Of a stretch of DNA of 6,329 nt, positions 1-4,717 are shown in pieces; position 1 is the first letter of the stretch; the number at the start of each line of letters is the position of its first letter. A model generated the notes under the pieces. It was given only the letters and a program-made list of their open reading frames with translations. It had not been told where the DNA came from and made no database searches. The position numbers and the translations under genes are program-made. The stretch is from Candidatus Poseidoniaceae archaeon (lineage in GTDB: Archaea > Thermoplasmatota > Poseidoniia > Poseidoniales > Poseidoniaceae): NCBI GenBank assembly GCA_022425585.1, contig JAKMFF010000026.1, positions 1 through 6,329 of the forward strand. Direction: 5' to 3'.

Positions 1-329
1 GTCGTGGTGGTGGCCGTGGTGGCCGTGGTGGCAACCGTGGCGGTGGTCGTGGCGGAGGCCTAGATGGTAGACGTGGTGGCAATCGTGGCGGTGAACGTGA
101 TGGTGGTCGTGACGGCGGACGTGATGGTGGACGTGACGGCGGCCGAGGTGGCGGTGACCGATCAGACAATCAGGAAGGTAGTCGTCGACCGTATAACAAA
201 AGAAAACCACGTAACACCCACTCACGACCTAACCGAGGTAATCGTTCAGAAGGGCAAAAAAAGTCATTCCAAGGGCGACCAAAGGTCGGCGGCCGCGGTA
301 ATAGAGGCCGTAGAATTGGCAATCGTTGA
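1..329 (+). CDS. C-terminal RGG-box tail of an RNA-binding protein (5' end outside window)
   Basis: The frame beginning at base 3 is open from the left edge to a TGA at 327-329 and encodes 108 residues, so this is the end of a gene that starts upstream. Residues 1 to about 52 are almost pure Gly/Arg with Asp, Asn and Glu (RGG, RGGG and RDGG units). A short acidic-polar break follows, then a basic Arg/Lys/Asn-rich tail ending GRGNRGRRIGNR. Such tails bind RNA without strict sequence preference and are common at the C-termini of DEAD-box RNA helicases and other RNA-binding proteins. The catalytic or folded part is not visible, so helicase is only a guess. Two other frames are also partly open here because the Gly/Arg codons are repetitive; one reads as Val/Asp/Ala-rich from 64 to 381. 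The Arg/Gly frame is preferred for its protein-like composition and for running in from the edge. Confidence 0.85.
   Translation, partial: RGGGRGGRGGNRGGGRGGGLDGRRGGNRGGERDGGRDGGRDGGRDGGRGGGDRSDNQEGSRRPYNKRKPRNTHSRPNRGNRSEGQKKSFQGRPKVGGRGNRGRRIGNR
96..143 (+). repeat. Two 24-base tandem units encoding (RDGG)x4
   Basis: Bases 96-119 and 120-143 are 24-base direct repeats that differ at only two positions, both third codon positions for Gly. Each unit encodes RDGGRDGG. Inside each unit the first half uses GAT GGT and the second half GAC GGC. That alternation shows the 24-base block, not the 12-base half, was the last unit copied. Confidence 0.8.
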
Positions 330-370
330 ACAAACCACTCAGTATATCTTGACACCTATGCTTCGTGACA

Positions 371-380
371 GAAGTATATA
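371..380 (+). promoter_or_regulatory. TATA-box-like promoter element for the PKD-domain gene
   Basis: The sequence GAAGTATATA ends in TATATA at 375-380, centred about 26 bases before the ATG at 404. This is the spacing expected when an archaeal TBP/TFB promoter starts transcription at or next to the start codon, giving a leaderless mRNA. No purine-rich ribosome binding site lies just before the ATG. Confidence 0.6.
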
Positions 381-403
381 GCCAATGACGCCGTTTTCGT
401 AAC

Positions 404-1204
404 ATGTCAAACCGTACTGTAGCCATGATTGGGATTGTTATCTTTGTTTCAGGTCTGTTTGGCGGAGTGGTGTTAGAAAAATTAGACGTCACCAATTTTA
501 CCGACAGCGATGATTCATTTTCCATCTCTGTGAATGATGCTACTGGGACTAATCAATACACCTTAGTTGAAATCGATGAGGGCGACAATGACGAAGAAGC
601 TGCCATAACTTGGGTTTACCACGAATTTGTGTTTGACTCAAATGGTGGTTCTAATGCTGTAACGTGGGACTTTGCTGATGGAACCACTGCTACCGGGTCT
701 ACGGTATCTCATATGTTCAAAATTTCGGGAGTTTACATAGTTACAGCAACCTCAATCGGTCCAGATGAAATCAAAATCGCCACAACTGAAGTTACTGTTG
801 ATCGAGATTCAGCAGCAGAGGTAGACAACATGGAATGTGTTTGTGCGCCAACCGCCAAAGATACTGTAATCGATTTAGTAGTTCAACCTGGATTACAAAC
901 TATTGCTGGATTTGTTGAAGTCGAACATGATGGTAGTAGTGAATCATGTTCACTCCGCAATCCACTACAGGAATGTCATCTGCGGGTAATATTGCAATAT
1001 ACTCAGCAAGGCGAAATTATTGGCGAAGAAGTATTGTTTGACGAAACCTTCCGCAGTAATGAACAAGTCGTAGACTACTCTCTAGAGGACGTTGAATTCA
1101 CTCAAGGTCAAGGACTACAACTCCGCTTAGAAACCGACCAAGTAAGAGATTGGCACAAGCCAAATGCACAATGGAGCAATACTGCTCCCATCACCAGCAA
1201 TTAA
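404..1204 (+). CDS. Membrane-anchored surface protein with a PKD domain
   Basis: This 266-residue protein has a hydrophobic N-terminal segment (about residues 6-24) that acts as a signal peptide or signal anchor; the rest should be outside the cell. An acidic stretch (about 30-66) leads into a PKD-type beta-sandwich at about 68-132, recognised by WDFADG at 88-93 and the GVYIVTATS strand near 109-117, matching the WDFGDG...G.Y.V.....N pattern of PKD folds. Four cysteines (C145, C147, C182, C191) lie in or at the edge of a second domain of about 145-260. That domain is probably beta-rich, is not recognised, and could be disulfide-stabilised. PKD domains usually mediate protein or polysaccharide contacts at the surface; no catalytic motif is seen, so a structural or adhesive role is inferred. 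The ATG at 404 is chosen because the TATA-like element is correctly spaced. The gene converges with the TspO gene, with 3 bases between the two stops. Confidence 0.85.
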   Translation: MSNRTVAMIGIVIFVSGLFGGVVLEKLDVTNFTDSDDSFSISVNDATGTNQYTLVEIDEGDNDEEAAITWVYHEFVFDSNGGSNAVTWDFADGTTATGSTVSHMFKISGVYIVTATSIGPDEIKIATTEVTVDRDSAAEVDNMECVCAPTAKDTVIDLVVQPGLQTIAGFVEVEHDGSSESCSLRNPLQECHLRVILQYTQQGEIIGEEVLFDETFRSNEQVVDYSLEDVEFTQGQGLQLRLETDQVRDWHKPNAQWSNTAPITSN

Positions 1205-1207
1205 TAA

Positions 1208-1569
1208 TCAGCGGAATTCAAGATAATATGCCGTGTTAATCATTGCGGCAAATGTCATCCAAGCAATATACGGCCACATTAATTTAGATTCAAATGGTGC
1301 TGCATCATAAATCATGTAAGCATAAAGTGCGGTAAATAAAATCATGAAGAATAATATGACCAATGAGGTCAAGTATCTTTCCGAATTAAATACTCCAGGC
1401 CAAGCTAAATTTAACACTAACTGAATTATGAAAAAGGCACATATTAAGGCGAAATTTGAGAAATCACTACGTTTTGCTAGCACATTGACCAAACTAATTG
1501 CCATACATGTGTAAAGCACTGCCCATACGGGACCAACCACCCAACCGGGGGGTTGAAAAAAAGGTTCAT
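1208..1569 (-). CDS. tspO: TspO/MBR family (tryptophan-rich sensory protein), 4-helix form with an apparent -1 frameshift at its start
   Basis: The intact frame shows TspO hallmarks: PPGWVVGPVWAVLY, then LVLNLAWPGVF, then WPYIAWMTFAAMINTAYYL, with four hydrophobic helices. Family members bind porphyrins, and some bind sterols, in a membrane pocket lined by these Trp, Asn and Tyr residues. The usual five-helix protein is about 150-160 residues; here the first helix is missing. The longest form with a conventional start in that frame begins at GTG 1540 and gives 110 residues, but this cuts off the conserved QPPGW. The open frame continues upstream through EPFFQPPGW to a stop at 1604-1606 with no start codon. 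The ATG at 1567-1569 is offset. One extra T in the T7 run, or a -1 slip there, joins it to give MNLFFQPPGWVVGPVW and 120 residues. The gene is divergent from the lipoprotein hydrolase. Family assignment is firm; start and integrity are uncertain. Confidence 0.8.
1555..1562 (-). other. T7 run forming a U UUU UUC-type slippery site in the TspO start region
   Basis: On the minus strand, reading from the ATG at 1569, the codons are ATG AAC CTT TTT TTC. The last T of CTT plus TTT TTC makes the heptamer T TTT TTC, which fits the X XXY YYZ rule for -1 slippage. A -1 shift here places the ribosome exactly in the TspO frame (CAA CCC CCC GGT TGG = QPPGW). A single-base deletion, genuine or a sequencing error, in the same homopolymer would look identical. 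Confidence 0.6.
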
Positions 1570-1585
1570 ATTCGGAATCAAAAGT

Positions 1586-1594
1586 GATATAAAA
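1586..1594 (-). promoter_or_regulatory. TATA-box-like element upstream of TspO
   Basis: On the minus strand this reads TTTTATATC, preceded by the purine-rich AAAAAAGAGG, which resembles a BRE. It lies about 20 bases before the ATG at 1569, a little closer than the roughly 26 seen for neighbouring genes, and about 50 bases before the GTG at 1540. It supports transcription beginning near 1565 but does not settle the start codon. Confidence 0.4.
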
Positions 1595-1726
1595 GCCTCT
1601 TTTTTATGCTACTTTAATCATTTATAAAAACCTGTAATGAGCATTATCCAATAAGGTGTCTGGATAGGAACTAATTACGACATGGGGCTGTTACAATTAG
1701 TTGTGAAATCGCTGAAACAAAAAGAG

Positions 1727-1740
1727 TTAAATTGTTAAAT
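1727..1740 (+). promoter_or_regulatory. Weak TATA-like AT-rich element for the lipoprotein hydrolase
   Basis: TTAAATTGTTAAAT lies with its centre about 27 bases before the ATG at 1761 and follows an A-rich, purine-rich stretch (AACAAAAAGAG) that could serve as a BRE. The position fits the leaderless pattern of this window, but the sequence is a poor TATA match. Confidence 0.35.
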
Positions 1741-1760
1741 CAACCATTAAACCCGATCCC

Positions 1761-2705
1761 ATGCAACTCACTAGGTCACTGCTGTTAGTCAGTTTACTAA
1801 TTTCGGCCTCGTTGATAGGCTGCATAAGCGACGAATCGACCAGTGTGGTAATTGATGCTGAATCATTAGTAGAGGTAGAAAATCCTTGCTTACAAGGCTC
1901 AACTGCTATTTCACAAACAATGACCGAAATCACCGTTAACGGCGAATCCAGATTATTTAGATTATCAGCACCAAGCTCTGGTGCAGGAATAAAATTGCCA
2001 ATCATCATTGCTTTTCATGGCGGAGGTGGTGAAGCAGAAGATTTTCAGCAACAAAGTGAATTTGATCAGTTAGCTGAGGAGGAGAAATTCATCATGGCTT
2101 ATGCTATTGCACAAGATGACAGAACTGCTTCTGAAGGTGATTGGTACCTAAATACCGCAGCAACTTCTAGAGATGATAATGATTTTACCGAAGCAATCGT
2201 TGATGAGTTGTCAAAATCATATTGTATAGACCAAGATAGATTATACGCAATTGGCTATTCACTGGGCTCAATGTTTACCTATGAAATCGCTTGCCAACTG
2301 AATCAACGCTTTGCGGCAGTAGCGTCTTTTGCTGGAACCATGCCAGTTCAACCCGAAACTTGCGATATGCTTGGCAGCATGTCAGTTATGCACATCCACG
2401 GCAAACTCGATTACATCATTGATTATGACGATGATTGGGATTGGAAAGATGGCGAGCATGAAGGAGTTGGAACGATGAGTGGTGTTCCGGGAATGGTCGA
2501 TTATTGGGGAGAAAAATTAGCGTGCCAAACCAGCGATACTGATAGTAACTTTCAACTTGAACACATAACTCATTCACAATGTTCTAACAATGCTCGAGTT
2601 GAGCATTATGGTATAGAGTTTCATGAGCATACCTGGCCAGATGAAGTAGACGGTACTGCAACCTATCAACTAATTTGGGATTTCCTTAGTGACTTTACCA
2701 ATTAG
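1761..2705 (+). CDS. Lipoprotein alpha/beta-hydrolase, LpqC / PHB-depolymerase-like esterase family
   Basis: The 314-residue protein starts with a short signal peptide (about 4-20) ending in a lipobox, LIGC, so Cys21 would be lipid-modified and the enzyme held on the outer face of the membrane. The hydrolase domain runs from about 56 to 312. It has the oxyanion-side HGGGG (86-90), the nucleophile elbow GYSLGS with Ser167, a likely acid Asp217 in HIHGKLD, and a likely base His290 in HEHTWP; the HTWP signature is typical of the LpqC / polyhydroxybutyrate depolymerase / feruloyl esterase group (COG3509). The complete triad suggests an active esterase acting on extracellular polymer-linked esters; the substrate cannot be read from sequence. 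An acidic insert (DYDDDWDWKDGEHEG, 221-235) follows the catalytic Asp. Later cysteines (43, 155, 178, 201, 255, 274) could form disulfides. It is a stand-alone gene, divergent from TspO and convergent with the small membrane protein downstream. Confidence 0.88.
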   Translation: MQLTRSLLLVSLLISASLIGCISDESTSVVIDAESLVEVENPCLQGSTAISQTMTEITVNGESRLFRLSAPSSGAGIKLPIIIAFHGGGGEAEDFQQQSEFDQLAEEEKFIMAYAIAQDDRTASEGDWYLNTAATSRDDNDFTEAIVDELSKSYCIDQDRLYAIGYSLGSMFTYEIACQLNQRFAAVASFAGTMPVQPETCDMLGSMSVMHIHGKLDYIIDYDDDWDWKDGEHEGVGTMSGVPGMVDYWGEKLACQTSDTDSNFQLEHITHSQCSNNARVEHYGIEFHEHTWPDEVDGTATYQLIWDFLSDFTN

Positions 2706-2828
2706 ATTGGCATAGGATAGCATTTGTCGTTTAAATTTGAGCAAATATATACTACGTATACCCTTCTTTGTCTAAAAACATGGTTGAACAGCCGAGGGTT
2801 CTCGACAGGTCTGTGATTATCGTTAGAT
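2706..2828. other. Convergent intergenic gap with an unexplained strong TATA-like box
   Basis: This 123-base gap lies between the ends of two convergent genes, where no promoter is required. It contains AAATATATA at 2743-2751 on the + strand, followed by a small inverted repeat TATAC-TAC-GTATA (2748-2760). Downstream there is a short CGAG-GGTT-CTCG hairpin near 2793-2804. A 26-codon ORF from ATG 2780 runs into the end of the opposite gene and looks random. No clear T-run terminator was seen. Confidence 0.35.
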
Positions 2829-3014
2829 TCAGTTTTGCATCCAGTCTTCAATTTCCTTAGTTGCAAGAATCAAAGTAGGGGCCCAAAGACCCACAAATAT
2901 ACCCAAACTCTCGTCACCATGTACAAAGTAAAGATACAAAGATCCTACCACTGATAACATGCTTGCCACTAATCCAATTTTTCCTAATTGTCCGCTCATC
3001 ATAATTCGCCTCAC
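2829..3014 (-). CDS. Small two-helix membrane protein, unknown function
   Basis: This 61-residue protein has two hydrophobic segments (about residues 13-30 and 37-51) joined by a short HGDES loop, with a charged tail KEIEDWMQN. The second helix contains GIFVGLWAPTLILA; from memory this Gly/Trp/Pro pattern recurs in small uncharacterised membrane proteins of other microbes, but that was not checked. The furthest start is GTG 3014; ATG 3002 and ATG 2999 are in frame and would remove four or five residues (MRRI or MRRIM). The GTG is kept because the TATA-like element at 3036-3043 is centred 25-26 bases before it. No partner or reaction can be named. It follows the 81-residue membrane gene on the same strand after 96 bases and has its own promoter-like element, so the two are probably transcribed separately. 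Confidence 0.65.
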   Translation of the reverse strand: MRRIMMSGQLGKIGLVASMLSVVGSLYLYFVHGDESLGIFVGLWAPTLILATKEIEDWMQN

Positions 3015-3035
3015 GCTTGTTTACATCCGTCCCCT

Positions 3036-3043
3036 ATTAATAT
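3036..3043 (-). promoter_or_regulatory. TATA-box-like element for the 61-residue membrane protein
   Basis: On the minus strand this reads ATATTAAT, centred 25-26 bases before GTG 3014 and about 38 before ATG 3002. The spacing favours a leaderless transcript starting at the GTG. Confidence 0.45.
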
Positions 3044-3110
3044 GATGTTTTTTTATCGCCAGTAAACCCCCAATTACTTAGGATTTATAATTCACTACAA
3101 TATGATTATT

Positions 3111-3356
3111 TTATCTAGAACCATTAACAAAAATAAGATTAATTAAAAATTGGAACACTAGGAACCAAATCAATCCGACAAGCAAAACCCAAACTGCTGA
3201 AGGATCTTCACCTCCTGAAACGTAGGAATAGGTGATAATCGATGCAGCAAGACCCACTACGAAGAAGACACGATAAAAAATGGTGGCAAATATACTTCCT
3301 CTAGTGGAAAGTTCTTTCCAACCGTTAAAACCAAACCACTGGCCAATAAAGCCCAT
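3111..3356 (-). CDS. Small two-helix membrane protein, possible DUF4282-like
   Basis: This 81-residue protein begins with an amphipathic or aromatic stretch (MGFIGQWFGFNGW), then has two membrane helices at about 24-44 and 54-75 separated by a short polar loop (SGGEDPS), ending in NGSR. The layout (short soluble start, helix, loop, helix with a polar residue and ending LINLIF) is reminiscent of the DUF4282 family of small membrane proteins, but the similarity is weak and the family's Arg and Glu in helix two are not matched; treat it as unknown. The ATG at 3356 is preferred because a TATA-like element lies about 26 bases upstream. It is divergent from the fatty acid hydroxylase family gene across 99 bases, so the two could share upstream regulation. 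It is plausibly real: good hydrophobic patterning, a promoter and no competing frame. Confidence 0.65.
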   Translation of the reverse strand: MGFIGQWFGFNGWKELSTRGSIFATIFYRVFFVVGLAASIITYSYVSGGEDPSAVWVLLVGLIWFLVFQFLINLIFVNGSR

Positions 3357-3378
3357 GGTTTACTGTTTAAGCCTTAAA

Positions 3379-3388
3379 TAATAAAATA
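3379..3388 (-). promoter_or_regulatory. TATA-box-like element for the 81-residue membrane protein
   Basis: On the minus strand TATTTTATTA lies with its centre 26-28 bases before ATG 3356. It sits in a very AT-rich divergent region that also serves the hydroxylase gene. Confidence 0.45.
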
Positions 3389-3429
3389 TCTCTATTTTGA
3401 ATTGCACAACTCACAAGGGTTGTTTTGAA

Positions 3430-3437
3430 CATACATA
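3430..3437 (+). promoter_or_regulatory. Weak TATA-like element for the hydroxylase gene
   Basis: CATACATA is centred about 22 bases before ATG 3456, close to but not exactly at the spacing seen elsewhere in the window. No ribosome binding site is evident in AATTAATTACGA before the ATG. Confidence 0.3.
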
Positions 3438-3455
3438 GAAAACAATTAATTACGA

Positions 3456-4514
3456 ATGAACCAAAGTGAATTTGTGGATGAAGAGGCTTTAGAGGAAGAA
3501 GTTACTCTAAAGGGGCGTATTTTTGCTCTAACAATGCGTCTATTGGCATTAGGACTCATTGTTTTATCACTAATGCTTTCCACTGAAGGGCTATTTGTGG
3601 TAATACTATTATTCGTCATTGTAGTGCCATTTGAAAAGTTATTTCCCAGGCACAAAGGACAAAAGGTTAGACGTCCAAAACTTGGAACCGATATCGGTTA
3701 TGCCCTTGCCTCACCAATTCTGGGAATACTTACTCTGGTTGTTGGTTTTTTCATAGCGATAATTAGTCTAGCTTGGATTCCAGGATTATTGGTTGCTCCA
3801 TACGTTGCCAAAATACCGACAGAATGGATGCCTATCATCGGATTTCTATTATTCGATTTCTTAGTCTATTGGACTCATCGTTTCTATCATGAAATTGAGA
3901 TCTTATGGAAGTTTCATTCTATTCACCATTCTACAGAACATTTGGATTGGGCAAGTGGCTTTAGAGCACATCCTTTAGATAGTACAATTTTAGCACCAGC
4001 ATTCGTGTTTTTGATAGTTGCAGGATTTAGTCCAGAACTAACTGGAGCTTTCGCAGTTGCTCAATTATTAACTGGATTGTTTTTGCATGCAAATGTAAGT
4101 TGGAGATTTAAGTGGTTACATAAAATCATCATTACACCAGAATTTCACCACTGGCATCACACCAATGAGCGCGATGCAATTTGGACAAATTACTCGACAT
4201 TCTTACCAATATGGGATATCATATTTGGAACCTATTTCATGCCAAAGAAACGGCGTCCACAAGTCTATGGAGTTAGTGAGAATATTCCAGATGGAATAAT
4301 GTTACAACTTAGACATCCTCTCAAGGGTATGCCCAAACCATGGTGGTTCCTTTTCCATCCATTCAAATCGATTAAATTGGTATTCTCAACTGCTAAGAAC
4401 ATCATCAAAAGTATGTTTAAATCAGCATTTAGGAAACGTGGAACTAAGCCCTGGGACATCTACAAATCAACCAGTGATGACCCAAAACCAGATTTAATGA
4501 TCGATTACAAATAA
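3456..4514 (+). CDS. Fatty acid hydroxylase / sterol desaturase family membrane di-iron enzyme
   Basis: This 352-residue membrane protein carries the three histidine boxes of the fatty acid hydroxylase superfamily (PF04116): HRFYH at 141-145, HSIHH at 154-158 and HHWHH at 231-235, with extra conserved histidines at H172 (RAHP) and H211 (FLHAN). These bind two metal ions, normally iron, that activate O2 to hydroxylate or desaturate a lipid. Membrane segments lie at about 23-41, 45-59, 82-108, 124-140, 176-192 and 194-212; residues 271-286 (YGVSENIPDGIMLQLR) match the usual tail of bacterial members. A basic extension of about 65 residues (288-352) follows, which may lie on the cytoplasmic face. 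Likely substrates are isoprenoid, carotenoid or fatty lipids; which one cannot be told, and the enzyme is larger than CrtZ-type carotenoid hydroxylases. All metal ligands are present, so it should be active. It appears to be a single-gene unit. Confidence 0.9.
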   Translation: MNQSEFVDEEALEEEVTLKGRIFALTMRLLALGLIVLSLMLSTEGLFVVILLFVIVVPFEKLFPRHKGQKVRRPKLGTDIGYALASPILGILTLVVGFFIAIISLAWIPGLLVAPYVAKIPTEWMPIIGFLLFDFLVYWTHRFYHEIEILWKFHSIHHSTEHLDWASGFRAHPLDSTILAPAFVFLIVAGFSPELTGAFAVAQLLTGLFLHANVSWRFKWLHKIIITPEFHHWHHTNERDAIWTNYSTFLPIWDIIFGTYFMPKKRRPQVYGVSENIPDGIMLQLRHPLKGMPKPWWFLFHPFKSIKLVFSTAKNIIKSMFKSAFRKRGTKPWDIYKSTSDDPKPDLMIDYK

Positions 4515-4524
4515 CTCACAAGGA

Positions 4525-4532
4525 TTTAATAT
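4525..4532 (+). promoter_or_regulatory. TATA-box-like element before a possible broken micro-ORF
   Basis: TTTAATAT is centred 25-26 bases before the ATG at 4554, the same spacing as for the clear genes here. It begins 10 bases after the hydroxylase stop, so it is not needed for the long gene downstream, which has its own TATA element at 4688-4695. Confidence 0.35.
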
Positions 4533-4553
4533 TGACTTGTCCTAATTTAATTA

Positions 4554-4634
4554 ATGACGGAATGAATATCTGCTTTGATAGCGTCGTTATTTGGCGCAAA
4601 GGATGAAGTTGAAAGAATTCTTGAAGAAGAATAA
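4554..4634 (+). pseudogene. Possible micro-ORF interrupted by TGA at codon 4
   Basis: From ATG 4554 the frame reads MTE, a TGA at 4563-4565, then ISALIASLFGAKDEVERILEEE and a TAA at 4632-4634. The part after the TGA has protein-like composition: a hydrophobic stretch then an amphipathic acidic helix. If intact it would be a 26-residue protein. A shorter form could start at TTG 4575. The rest of the 203-base gap between the two large genes shows nothing coding. This could be a decayed small gene, a recoded one or chance; no family is recognised. Confidence 0.25.
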
Positions 4635-4687
4635 TTCCAAAAATAGAATTTTGATAAGATTAACAAAAGTAGCAATACACAAGAAAA

Positions 4688-4695
4688 GATATAAA
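4688..4695 (+). promoter_or_regulatory. TATA-box-like promoter for the YHYH-domain gene
   Basis: GATATAAA is preceded by the purine-rich AAGAAAA (BRE-like) and is centred 26-27 bases before ATG 4718. It is the best-looking promoter of the window and indicates a leaderless mRNA beginning at the ATG. Confidence 0.65.
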
Positions 4696-4717
4696 CTTCT
4701 ATCGCGAAAAAATAACA

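Noticed and set aside
1..200. Possible CRISPR-like or satellite repeat at the left edge
   Set aside because: The periodicity is codon-based (RGG/RDGG) with no unique spacers between repeats.
64..381. 105-residue Val/Ala/Asp-rich ORF on the + strand
   Set aside because: It is a frame-shifted reading of the Gly/Arg codons of the RGG tail; its low-complexity valine-rich start is an artefact, and the RGG frame runs in from the edge with sensible protein composition.
1682..1738. 18-codon ORF (MGLLQLVVKSLKQKELNC) upstream of the hydrolase
   Set aside because: It has no TATA element at the expected distance, is very short and overlaps the hydrolase promoter region; likely chance.
1727..2008. 93-residue minus-strand ORF over the start of the lipoprotein hydrolase
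   Set aside because: It is antisense to a gene with a signal peptide, lipobox and catalytic motifs, and has no promoter or recognisable feature.
2788..2806. tRNA-like GGTTC segment in the convergent gap
   Set aside because: Only a four-base stem surrounds it; no acceptor stem, anticodon arm or D-arm could be drawn.
2780..2860. 26-codon ORF from ATG 2780 on the + strand
   Set aside because: It runs into the antisense of the small membrane protein gene, has an unremarkable sequence, and its TATA box is 32 bases away rather than about 26.
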